From the NCBI GenBank assembly GCA_031289285.1, contig JAITPT010000224.1, forward strand, positions 1 to 5,284: a stretch of 5,284 nucleotides of DNA, given 5' to 3'. The notes below the pieces were generated by a model that made no database searches, had not been told where the DNA came from, and was given only the letters and a program-made list of their open reading frames with translations. Numbering within the stretch: position 1 is the first letter of the stretch; the number at the start of each line of letters is the position of its first letter. Source of the DNA: Puniceicoccales bacterium (GTDB taxonomy: Bacteria; Verrucomicrobiota; Verrucomicrobiia; Opitutales; UBA953). Positions 1 through 5,284 of this stretch are shown piece after piece. The position numbers and the translations under genes are program-made.

Positions 1-267
1 GCTGTTGAAAAATACGCCCAAGCCGTCCTCGACATCCGTGCCAAATACACCACCTCCACGTTGGCGGATTTATACGACCCTGTTGCCATGCCCCCCGCCC
101 TTGCCAAGGCGCACGAAAAACTCGACCGCGCCGTTGACCGCGCCTACTGCCCCGCCCCCTTCCCCGACGACCGTGCCCGCGTGGAACATCTTTTCGTGCT
201 TTATGAAAAACTAAGCACTCCCCTGCTCAATCCCCCAAAAAAACCGCGAACCGCGAAGCAGGGTTAA
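1..267 (+). CDS. C-terminal fragment of a class I SAM-dependent DNA methyltransferase (type IIL / MmeI-like)
   Basis: This is the 3' end of a gene that begins outside the window; 88 codons in frame 1 run to a TAA at 265-267. The fragment carries the block LADLYDPVAMPPALAKAH, then a D-x-A-V-D-x-A-Y segment and R-V-E-H-L-F-x-L-Y-E-K-L. I recognise this order as the helical C-terminal tail of large DNA methyltransferases of the MmeI-like (type IIL restriction-modification) group, in which methylase, specificity and sometimes nuclease functions share one polypeptide. The SAM-binding and NPPY catalytic motifs would lie upstream, so activity cannot be judged. The last residues (PPKKPRTAKQG) are low-complexity, and the stop codon sits inside the left arm of the hairpin at 262-309. 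The gene converges on the ATPase gene at 429-1613. The family call rests on recalled similarity of the tail only. Confidence 0.75.
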   Translation, partial: AVEKYAQAVLDIRAKYTTSTLADLYDPVAMPPALAKAHEKLDRAVDRAYCPAPFPDDRARVEHLFVLYEKLSTPLLNPPKKPRTAKQG

Positions 268-309
268 ACCTAAAAACGGCAGTTAATGCGGGCCGTTTTA
301 GGTTAAACC
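262..309. terminator. Imperfect inverted repeat between convergent genes, possible bidirectional terminator
   Basis: GGTTAAACCTAAAAACGGC (262-280) pairs with GCCGTTTTAGGTTAAACC (292-309), with one mismatch and one bulged base, around an 11-nt loop. The left arm contains the methyltransferase stop codon. The hairpin lies between the two convergent genes, where a shared terminator is expected, but no long T tract follows either arm, so the terminator role is inferred. Each arm also contains its own small palindrome, (A/G)GGTT-A-AACCT. Confidence 0.5.
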
Positions 310-344
310 TAATTCCGCTTTTGTGGCTGGCACGTCTTGCGGAA

Positions 345-358
345 GCTGTTTTTAGGTT
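345..358 (+). repeat. Additional copy of the GCCGTTTTTAGGTT arm
   Basis: GCTGTTTTTAGGTT differs by one base from the reverse complement of the left hairpin arm (AACCTAAAAACGGC, 267-280) and is close to the right arm at 292-304. The gap therefore holds three copies of one 13-14 nt motif, two on + and one on -. Confidence 0.5.
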
Positions 359-361
359 GGA

Positions 362-425
362 CGCCCTTCTGGGCTGGTGGTGGGACAGACCGCACTCTCC
401 GACGGAGCAATTTCCAGCCGAGGCG
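362..425. repeat. Palindromic intergenic element beside the ATPase stop codon
   Basis: CGCC (362-365) and GGCTGG (372-377) can pair with GGCG (422-425) and CCAGCC (414-419). Inside the loop lies a perfect small palindrome, CTCCG-A-CGGAG (397-407). Read on the minus strand, it contains a CCAGCCCAGAAGGGCG block resembling the CAGCCCTGAAGAGGGCG block near 1708-1722. It lies almost entirely downstream of the ATPase gene and could act as its transcription end or be a dispersed repeat. The pairing is visible; either role is inferred. Confidence 0.4.
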
Positions 426-428
426 ACT

Positions 429-1613
429 TCAGCCGTCCTGTTTGTCGAGGCGCAACAGCGTGGTGGCGAGTTTTCCAAGCGGGCAGTAGTGAATGCCATC
501 GGAGGTTTTTCGCGAAACCGTGCCGTCATAAACAACGATTGCCGACTCGTGGCAAAGCGCGGGAAACTCGCGGCGAAAATAACGAATGCCCTTGCCGTAA
601 TCCGTGCTAAAAGTTTGCGCGGATTTGATTTCGACGGGAATAAGTTTTCCGCCCGCGAGCCAAAGCAAATCCACCTCACAATTCGAGTCCCTGTAAAAAT
701 GTATCTGCCGATTTAGCGCGTGGTTGTAATTGTGTTTGATGACTTCGCCGACCGCCATGTTCTCAAAAAACGCGCCGCGCAAGGGGTGCGCCGCAAGCTG
801 CCGGACATCGGTGACGCCGCACAGCCACACCGCCAAGCCCGTGTCGTAAAAATACAGTTTGGGCGACTTCGTCAGGCGTTTGGAAACGTTGCTAAAAAAC
901 GGCGGCATCGCGCAGACAATAAACGCCGCTTCGAGCAGGGAAAACCATTCGCGGGCGGTCGGATGCGAGATGCCAGTGTCGCTGGCGAGATTGTTCAGAT
1001 TGAGCACCTGCCCGACACGCCCCGCGCAAAGCCGCACAAAACGGTCAAAGAGGGTGAGATTTTTCAGGTTCGCCAGTTGGCGGATGTCGCGCTCCACGCA
1101 GGTCGCGTAGTAGTCTGCGTGGGCTTGGCTGGGGTCGAGGCCGGCTTCGTAAATGCGCGGGTAAAAACCAGTGAACAGCCAGTCGTCGGTCGAAAAGTTA
1201 GGGCGAGCGTCTTTGATTTCGTCCAATGAAAACGGTAGCAAGCGCAAGATGGCCGTCCGCCCTGCCAGCGATTGCGAGACGCCCTCCATCAGGGGAAACT
1301 GGCGGCTGCCCGTGAGGATAAAACGCCCCGTGCGCGGGCTGTCGTCCACGATGGGCATCAGGTAGGAGAGGAGTTCTGGCGTGTTTTGGATTTCGTCGAA
1401 AACCGCGCCGTCCTTGTTTTCGGCGAGAAACGCCTCGGGGTCTTCCTGCGCAAAACGCCGCACGTTTGGTGCCTCAAGGTTGACGTAGGGTTTCCCCGCG
1501 AAGACACGCCGCGAGAGCGTGGTCTTCCCCGATTGGCGCGGGCCGGTGAGCGTGGCGACGGGGTATTTTTTCAGCAAAGCCCGCAGCGTTTTTTCCATAA
1601 TCCTCTTCTGCAT
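429..1613 (-). CDS. AAA_14 / DUF4143 domain ATPase
   Basis: A complete 394-residue protein, the usual length for this family. The N-terminal AAA-like domain has Walker A GPRQSGKTT (residues 24-32), Walker B AVFDEIQ (70-76) and a sensor-1-like ILTGSRQ (99-105). The middle part (about 170-290), with VERDIRQL, a winged-helix-like segment and YFYDTGLAVWL, is typical DUF4143. The C-terminal part has EVD (313-315) followed by EIK (328-330), a PD-(D/E)xK-like arrangement, though nuclease activity is unproven for most members. The family is widespread and accessory in bacteria and archaea, and its cellular role is poorly defined. The start at 1613 fits the family N-terminus (xxRxxEKxLxxLLKxYP). An alternative ATG at 1598 has the better ribosome-binding site (AGAAGAGG just upstream) and would leave 389 residues. 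The gene follows the ROK gene on the same strand after about 100 bases containing a strong hairpin, so a shared transcript is possible but not shown. Confidence 0.93.
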   Translation of the reverse strand: MQKRIMEKTLRALLKKYPVATLTGPRQSGKTTLSRRVFAGKPYVNLEAPNVRRFAQEDPEAFLAENKDGAVFDEIQNTPELLSYLMPIVDDSPRTGRFILTGSRQFPLMEGVSQSLAGRTAILRLLPFSLDEIKDARPNFSTDDWLFTGFYPRIYEAGLDPSQAHADYYATCVERDIRQLANLKNLTLFDRFVRLCAGRVGQVLNLNNLASDTGISHPTAREWFSLLEAAFIVCAMPPFFSNVSKRLTKSPKLYFYDTGLAVWLCGVTDVRQLAAHPLRGAFFENMAVGEVIKHNYNHALNRQIHFYRDSNCEVDLLWLAGGKLIPVEIKSAQTFSTDYGKGIRYFRREFPALCHESAIVVYDGTVSRKTSDGIHYCPLGKLATTLLRLDKQDG

Positions 1614-1656
1614 GGTTCATGCAATTTGAAGGTGGCACTTTCAAATTGCAAGCCAT
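1612..1656. repeat. Long hairpin at the ATPase gene start
   Basis: TGCAATTTGAA (1620-1630) is a perfect inverted match of TTCAAATTGCA (1640-1650). The stem continues inward through 1631-1633 and 1637-1639 with one G-T position, leaving a 3-base loop. An outer ATGG/CCAT pairing (1612-1615 with 1653-1656) extends it across an internal loop. No T tract follows on either strand. The outer pairing covers the ATG at 1613, while the alternative ATG at 1598 and its AGAAGAGG remain outside. It could be a processed intergenic hairpin, a translation control element or a dispersed palindrome. Confidence 0.6.
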
Positions 1657-1721
1657 TTCCGTGGGTTTCCACGCATTGCTCAGTCACCCTCGGCTACACT
1701 GCTGCCCGCCCTCTTCAGGGC
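1657..1721. repeat. Likely dispersed intergenic repeat with small hairpins, entering the ROK 3' end
   Basis: This stretch holds CGTGG-gttt-CCACG (1660-1673) and GCCCT-cttc-AGGGC (1708-1721). The second overlaps the ROK stop codon (1715-1717). Read on the minus strand, the CAGCCCTGAAGAGGGCG ... TAGCCGAGGGTGACTGAGC pattern resembles repeats I recall from intergenic regions of Planctomycetota and Verrucomicrobiota genomes. The ROK C-terminal residues (about the last 8, KSASAKQP) may be encoded by the edge of the repeat. The hairpins are seen directly; the repeat identity is recollection and needs a copy-number search. Confidence 0.4.
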
Positions 1722-3139
1722 TGTTTCGCGGAAGCAGACTTGGCAGCCTGCGTTACGGGGAGGCTGGCGGCGGCGACCGCTTGACCGTGGCGTTTTTCTT
1801 TTTCGCTGGGGACGACGAGCTTGACACGCAGCTCAGGAAACTCGTCCGCCAACACTTGCCGCGCCTTCTCAATGATGATGCCGCCGCCATCGCCCGTCGA
1901 AACGCGCCCCATGATGAGGACGTGCCCGAAGGTGTAAAACTCGGCAAGCTGCGCGATGTAGTAGCCGAAGCAAACACCTATGCTCTCATAAACTTTGCGG
2001 GCACGCGGGTCGCCAGACGCCATGAGCGTTTGCAGTGCCTCAAGGCGTTCGGGCAACTTCATCGCGGCAGGCAGCTCGATGCCCGCCAGCGGCAAAAGAC
2101 GCCCGACGCCCTGCTGGGAAAAGTATTGCACAGCGCAACCGAGGTCGCCCGACCACTCGTCGGCGGGGGCGTTTTCGCGGTAATCCGTGGGCACGAAGGC
2201 AAGCTCCGAGAGCCAATTTGTCACGCGCCCGTGCGGGTCAACATAGCCGCCAGCAACACTCGTTCCCAGCGAGATGCCGAGCACACCGTTGACGCCCATG
2301 CTCATTGAGCCAGCAAGCGCGGTGACATCGCCGTCGTTGAGCACCTCAAACGGCACACCCCACTCACGAGCGATTTCCGGAAAAATGTTCTTGACACGTG
2401 CCTCGAAGAGCACGGGGTCGGTGATGCCGCGAAAGAGCGAAGCGACGCGCGTCGTGTTGTTGATATAGACGCCCGCCGACGAGCCGCCGATGGCGTCCAC
2501 GCGAGGTAGATGCGCGGCGGCGCGGCGGAGCGTGTCGGCGATACCGTCGTAGTGGTATTGGGGGTCGGTCTGAAAATACGGGTCCCATTTGACCTCCTCA
2601 GAAAAGACGACCTCGCCATCTATGAGGGCCGCGCATTTCCGGTCAGAGCCGCCGAGGTCGAAGCCGATGCGGCAACCGTCGAGGTTGCGCCCGAGCGGGA
2701 CGCCAGCGACGGAGTCCGGCGGCAGAGCGTCTTCGGTGGCGGCGGCGACAAATTCGGGCGGGCTGTCAAAAAGTTTGCGGATGAAGTCGGCGTCGAATGC
2801 GCGTTCGCCGTCAGGCGTGTAGAGGTCGCGCAGCAACTCGGCGAGCGGCGCAGCGTGTCGGCCCGCGAGCCAGACCTTGTTGCCGCCACGCGCCCAGAGG
2901 AGAAATTTCACGGCGCGCTCGACATGGACTTTGTTGAGTGCGGCAAACGCGCCAGTGTGCGGCAGGCAGACCGTGTGGTAGCGCGAGGCGGAGCCGTCGG
3001 GACGCGAGAGGCAAATCGCCAGCGGCGCGGCGTCGTCGGTCACCGCACACAGGGCGCGATAAGCTCTATTCCACAACGCGCCGGAGACAAAGCCCGTGTC
3101 AATTTCGGGGACGTGTTTGGGTGTGATTTTGAGAAACAT
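1715..3139 (-). CDS. ROK-family protein, probable sugar kinase, with N-terminal extension
   Basis: ROK proteins are cytoplasmic sugar kinases or sugar-responsive repressors. The ATG at 3139 gives 474 residues; the frame also opens upstream to a TTG at 3178, but the added residues look unlike protein and no ribosome-binding site favours it. Typical ROK kinases are near 300 residues, so about 150 residues at the N-terminus are extra. The ROK core begins with phosphate-binding GFDLGGSDRK (residues 159-168). It continues with the catalytic ND pair in NDGDVTALAG (268-277), a second phosphate motif GISLGTS (288-294) and a late HVLIMGRVSTGDGGG (406-420). The usual ROK zinc cysteine cluster is missing: the matching segment reads EWSGDLGCAVQYFS with a single cysteine (335). 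No helix-turn-helix is evident, so a kinase is favoured over a repressor. The substrate is unknown. It is divergent from the GH106 gene. The last residues (QAAKSASAKQP) are low-complexity. Confidence 0.9.
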   Translation of the reverse strand: MFLKITPKHVPEIDTGFVSGALWNRAYRALCAVTDDAAPLAICLSRPDGSASRYHTVCLPHTGAFAALNKVHVERAVKFLLWARGGNKVWLAGRHAAPLAELLRDLYTPDGERAFDADFIRKLFDSPPEFVAAATEDALPPDSVAGVPLGRNLDGCRIGFDLGGSDRKCAALIDGEVVFSEEVKWDPYFQTDPQYHYDGIADTLRRAAAHLPRVDAIGGSSAGVYINNTTRVASLFRGITDPVLFEARVKNIFPEIAREWGVPFEVLNDGDVTALAGSMSMGVNGVLGISLGTSVAGGYVDPHGRVTNWLSELAFVPTDYRENAPADEWSGDLGCAVQYFSQQGVGRLLPLAGIELPAAMKLPERLEALQTLMASGDPRARKVYESIGVCFGYYIAQLAEFYTFGHVLIMGRVSTGDGGGIIIEKARQVLADEFPELRVKLVVPSEKEKRHGQAVAAASLPVTQAAKSASAKQP

Positions 3140-3150
3140 GTTTTGAAAAC
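3140..3150. promoter_or_regulatory. Palindrome GTTTTGAAAAC directly upstream of the ROK start
   Basis: GTTTT-G-AAAAC is a perfect 11-base palindrome touching the ATG of the ROK gene. It could be an operator or simply a short AT-rich leader. No second copy was found near the GH106 start, so regulation by it is speculative. Confidence 0.25.
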
Positions 3151-3198
3151 AAGCCACCCTCGCGAAAGTTGCGCGCAAAAAAACAGGGCGGACGCGGC

Positions 3199-3222
3199 GG
3201 GACGGACGGGGCGGGAAACGGG
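3199..3222 (+). other. Putative G-quadruplex motif upstream of the ROK gene
   Basis: Four GGG runs (3199-3201, 3208-3210, 3213-3215, 3220-3222) are separated by loops of 6, 2 and 4 bases, satisfying the common G3+N1-7 rule on the + strand. It lies about 60-80 bases upstream of the ROK start, so ROK transcripts would carry the C-rich complement if they start above it. Folding is predicted, not shown. Confidence 0.5.
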
Positions 3223-3223
3223 T

Positions 3224-3265
3224 TTAACCACAAAGGACACAAAGATTTTCACAAAGGGCACAAAG
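3224..3265 (+). repeat. Left arm of inverted repeat, ACCACAAAGG-CACAAAG type
   Basis: The arm begins TTAACCACAAAGGACACAAA and ends GGGCACAAAG. Its reverse complement recurs at 3436-3478: the outer 21 bases match at 20 positions and the inner 10 match exactly, with a variable middle. CACAAAG-rich stretches of this kind are familiar to me from intergenic DNA of many environmental bacteria, where they give spurious translations such as TTKDTK; this recognition is from memory. Confidence 0.8.
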
Positions 3266-3273
3266 AAAAGAAA

Positions 3274-3400
3274 GGGTGGGATTGGGTGAATTGGGCTGGG
3301 TAAATTGGGCTGGGTGAATTGGGTTAGGGTGAATTGGGATTGGGTGAATTGGGCTGGGTGAATTGGGTTAGGCGGGTTGGGTTAGGCGGGTTGGGTTGGT
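3274..3400 (+). repeat. G-rich 14-15 bp tandem repeat with multiple G-quadruplex potential
   Basis: About eight degenerate copies of a 14-15 base unit (consensus TGGGTGAATTGGGC; later units TAGGCGGGTTGGGT) follow one another without spacers. I count 18 GGG runs from 3274 to 3395, every loop being 1 to 6 bases long, so many overlapping quadruplexes could form on the + strand. The subsequence GGGTTAGGG (3321-3329) is telomere-like by chance. The last two complete units are identical copies, which suggests recent slippage or duplication. The array sits between the arms of the inverted repeat. Confidence 0.9.
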
Positions 3401-3435
3401 GAAGCAAAACTTCCTAATTCAAAAATTCAAAAAAA

Positions 3436-3478
3436 CTTTGTGCCCCTCGTGTCGCCCCTTTGTGCCCTTTGTGGTTAA
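3436..3478 (-). repeat. Right arm of inverted repeat, ACCACAAAGG-CACAAAG type
   Basis: This is the inverted partner of 3224-3265, ending GCCCTTTGTGGTTAA on the + strand. The middle (CCTCGTGTCGCC) differs from the left arm, so the two are related repeat units and not a simple perfect stem. It ends 67 bases before the GH106 start and may lie within its promoter or 5' leader. Confidence 0.8.
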
Positions 3479-3545
3479 CGTAGGGGCCGCCCTCGCCATT
3501 GATTCGACCTTGCGCCTTCGTCGGGAAACCTCACGGTCTCCGACT

Positions 3546-5284
3546 ATGTTTCGCGTCTCTTTTCTCGCCGCAGTCTTGACGACCTGCGCGTTCACCATCG
3601 GCACTGCTCCCACCGCACTCACCGCCGACATCGCGCCAACCGCACCACCCGCGCCCGCCGCGTCTGTGTCCGCCATCGTGCCTGCTCCCGACGCGCCCTC
3701 CTCCGTCGCGCTCGCTGCGAGCTTTGCCACGCCTGCGCCGGAAAATCGCCCGTGGGCATTTTGGGTTTGGCAGAACGGCAACATCACGCGCGAGGGCATC
3801 ACTGCCGACCTCGAAGCGATGAAGAACGTCGGCATCGGCGGTGCGCTCATTATGGAATTGGGCTACGGAAACATTCCGCCGCGTGGCCCTGCCGACTTTT
3901 TGAGCGACGAGTGGCGCAGCATTTTTCGGCACATGATTGACGAGGCGAAACGGCTCGATTTGAAAATCAATATGTTCGCCAGCGCGGCCTTTGCTGGCGG
4001 CGGCGGCTTCTGGATTCGCCCCGAGCACAGTATGCAAATCCTCACTTTTTCCGAGACGACGATTGCTGCCGCAAGCCCGCGTTCGCCGGAAATAAAACTC
4101 GCCCTGCCGCCCGCGAAACACAACTTTTACCGCGACGTTACCGTGCTCGCATTTCCGACGCCCGCCAATGCCGCAAAACGCCGCCAACCGTCTTACCCAG
4201 GCGGCGGGTATAAAGTTTTCTCCGAACCAAATATCTCGAAAAGTAATCCGGTCATCGCAAAAAAAGACATAATAGACATCTCTTATTTGATGGCTGCCGA
4301 CGGCACTCTGCGCTGGACGCCGCCCGCCGGAAACTGGACGATTTTGCGCGTCGGCCATACCTCAAACGGGCACCTACTTTTGCCACCGCCGATTTCGGGT
4401 TCCGGCCTCGAATGCGATAAACTCTCCGTCGAGGCGACAGAAATCTTTTTTAACGGCCAAATGAAACGACTCATTGATGAAAATAAAAACAACGCGGGCT
4501 ACGACAAAACGCTTATCGCCACACATATTGACTCATGGGAAATCGGCTCGCAAAACTGGACGCCTAAAATGCGCGACGGCTTCTTAAAACATTCTCGCTA
4601 CGACATTCTTCCCTTTCTGCCTGTTTTCTCCGGCTTCCAAATTGACTCTCCCGCAGACACGCAGCGTTTTCTCTGGGACTTCCGAAACACCGTTTCCAAA
4701 ATGGTTATCGAAAATTACGCAGGCACAATCCGCCGTCTCGCCAATAAAAATAAACTCGCGTTTTCTATAGAAGCCTACGACGGCGCACCCTGCGATGCGC
4801 TCGAATACGGCGGAATTGCAGACCACCCCACTGGAGAGTTTTGGACAAATAAACGTTGCATCTATACAGATATGCGTGGAATGGCATCTTCCGCACACAT
4901 TTACGGAAAACAATTTGTTCCTGCGGAAGCATTTACAGCATTCCCGAATGAACGCTGGACGACACACCCGCGCACCTTCAAACCGATTGGCGACTTGGCG
5001 TTTTGCGAAGGCGCAAATCGTTTTATTTTCCACGCTGTCACACACCAGCCGCGCCCCGATTCTCTTGCGCCGGGAATGTTATATTTCAAATGGGGTTCGC
5101 ACTACGAGCGCACGCAAACATGGTGGGAAAAATCCGTCCCGTGGCACCAGTATCTTACCCGTTGCCAATACTTGCTAAAACAAGGAAAGTTTGTCGCCGA
5201 CATCGCTTATCTTGAGCCGGAAAACTCTCCGCAAAGATTTACCAATCACCCACGCGACGGCTACCTCTGGGACCACGTCAATGC
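3546..5284 (+). CDS. Secreted GH106-like alpha-L-rhamnosidase, 3' end outside the window
   Basis: The frame is open from ATG 3546 to the window edge: 579 codons plus two bases, roughly half of a typical GH106 enzyme. GH106 enzymes are inverting alpha-L-rhamnosidases acting on pectins and other rhamnosylated glycans. Residues 1-27 form a signal peptide (MFR, hydrophobic core, likely cleavage after ALTA), so the protein is exported. Residues 28-65 are an Ala/Pro/Val-rich linker. The catalytic region starts near ENRPWAFWVWQNG (66-78), followed by EGITADLEAMKNVGIGGALI. GGGGFWIRPEHSMQ (151-164) is a variant of the family's GGPW-PE-SMQ block. Candidate acidic residues lie in DSWEIG (E332), IEAYDGAP (E409) and PAEAF (E461); I cannot assign catalytic roles from sequence alone. 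C14 is preceded by T, a poor lipobox, so a lipoprotein is unlikely. No strong ribosome-binding site precedes the ATG. GC content falls markedly along the gene. Close alternatives are other rhamnosidase-like barrel hydrolases. Confidence 0.9.
   Translation, partial: MFRVSFLAAVLTTCAFTIGTAPTALTADIAPTAPPAPAASVSAIVPAPDAPSSVALAASFATPAPENRPWAFWVWQNGNITREGITADLEAMKNVGIGGALIMELGYGNIPPRGPADFLSDEWRSIFRHMIDEAKRLDLKINMFASAAFAGGGGFWIRPEHSMQILTFSETTIAAASPRSPEIKLALPPAKHNFYRDVTVLAFPTPANAAKRRQPSYPGGGYKVFSEPNISKSNPVIAKKDIIDISYLMAADGTLRWTPPAGNWTILRVGHTSNGHLLLPPPISGSGLECDKLSVEATEIFFNGQMKRLIDENKNNAGYDKTLIATHIDSWEIGSQNWTPKMRDGFLKHSRYDILPFLPVFSGFQIDSPADTQRFLWDFRNTVSKMVIENYAGTIRRLANKNKLAFSIEAYDGAPCDALEYGGIADHPTGEFWTNKRCIYTDMRGMASSAHIYGKQFVPAEAFTAFPNERWTTHPRTFKPIGDLAFCEGANRFIFHAVTHQPRPDSLAPGMLYFKWGSHYERTQTWWEKSVPWHQYLTRCQYLLKQGKFVADIAYLEPENSPQRFTNHPRDGYLWDHVN

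Larger units (their letters stand above)
3140..3545. other. Divergent intergenic region (ROK / GH106)
   Basis: About 400 bases separate the starts of the two divergent genes. From left to right it holds a short palindrome, a G-rich block (3186-3222), the left arm of an inverted repeat (3224-3265), a G-rich tandem array (3274-3400), an A-rich stretch with a weak GAAG-caaaa-CTTC stem (3401-3435), the right arm (3436-3478), and about 67 bases leading to the GH106 ATG. I see no convincing -35/-10 pair for either gene and no credible small ORF; open frames here translate to repetitive sequence. Confidence 0.7.

Noticed and set aside
1619..2308. Long + strand open frame of 229 codons opposite the ROK gene
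   Set aside because: It lies antisense to a well-supported ROK gene, has no recognisable motifs, and is explained by high GC content.
3140..3178. ROK start at the upstream TTG (3178)
   Set aside because: The rare TTG start lacks a ribosome-binding site, and the extra 13 residues look like translated leader; the ATG at 3139 opens a plausible N-terminus.
2510..3289. Long + strand open frame of 259 codons
   Set aside because: It is antisense to the ROK 5' half and ends inside intergenic repeats; its tail translates the CACAAAG repeat into TTKDTK-like residues.
3274..3400. Possible CRISPR array
   Set aside because: Units are 14-15 bases, contiguous and degenerate, with no spacers and no cas genes nearby.
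3224..3478. Insertion sequence or intact transposon
   Set aside because: The interior has no transposase frame and there is no clear target-site duplication, so only a repeat composite is supported.
3546..3590. GH106 product as a lipoprotein anchored at Cys14
   Set aside because: The residues before the cysteine are L-T-T, a poor lipobox, while a standard cleavage site after ALTA fits better.
3531..4358. Minus-strand open frame of 275 codons
   Set aside because: It is the antisense shadow of the GH106 gene, which has a signal peptide and family motifs; the shadow shows none.

Overview
The window looks like GC-rich bacterial chromosome. The gene content (a large secreted GH106-type glycoside hydrolase, an oversized ROK protein, an AAA/DUF4143 ATPase, an MmeI-like methyltransferase) and the intergenic repeats suggest the Planctomycetota-Verrucomicrobiota side of the tree, perhaps an Opitutaceae-like Verrucomicrobiota. 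That assignment is inference from recalled sequence styles; no marker gene is present.

Layout. (1) Positions 1-267 (+) are the last 88 codons of a class I SAM-dependent DNA methyltransferase of the type IIL/MmeI-like group, cut by the window edge. (2) Positions 268-428 are a convergent intergenic gap filled with palindromes. (3) Positions 429-1613 (-) encode a complete AAA_14 + DUF4143 ATPase. (4) Positions 1614-1714 are a short gap holding a long hairpin and a repeat-like stretch that also runs into both neighbouring genes. (5) Positions 1715-3139 (-) encode a complete 474-residue ROK-family protein with intact nucleotide-binding and catalytic motifs, an N-terminal extension of about 150 residues and no ROK zinc-binding cysteine cluster. 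(6) Positions 3140-3545 are a divergent intergenic region built as a nested repeat: a roughly 42-nt inverted repeat encloses a G-rich 14-15 bp tandem array with 18 consecutive GGG runs on the + strand. (7) From 3546 to the right edge (+) is the first 579 codons of a secreted GH106-like alpha-L-rhamnosidase.

How the genes may work together. The ROK protein and the GH106 enzyme are transcribed away from a shared upstream region, as expected for a small carbohydrate-utilisation locus: an exported enzyme releases a sugar, and a cytoplasmic ROK protein phosphorylates or senses a sugar. This is inference, because ROK substrates cannot be read from sequence and rhamnose is normally phosphorylated by FGGY-family RhaB. 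The methyltransferase tail and the ATPase are probably unrelated accessory genes. No tRNA, rRNA, CRISPR array, transposase or convincing sigma-70 promoter was found. The most unusual part is the structured repeat between the ROK and GH106 genes.
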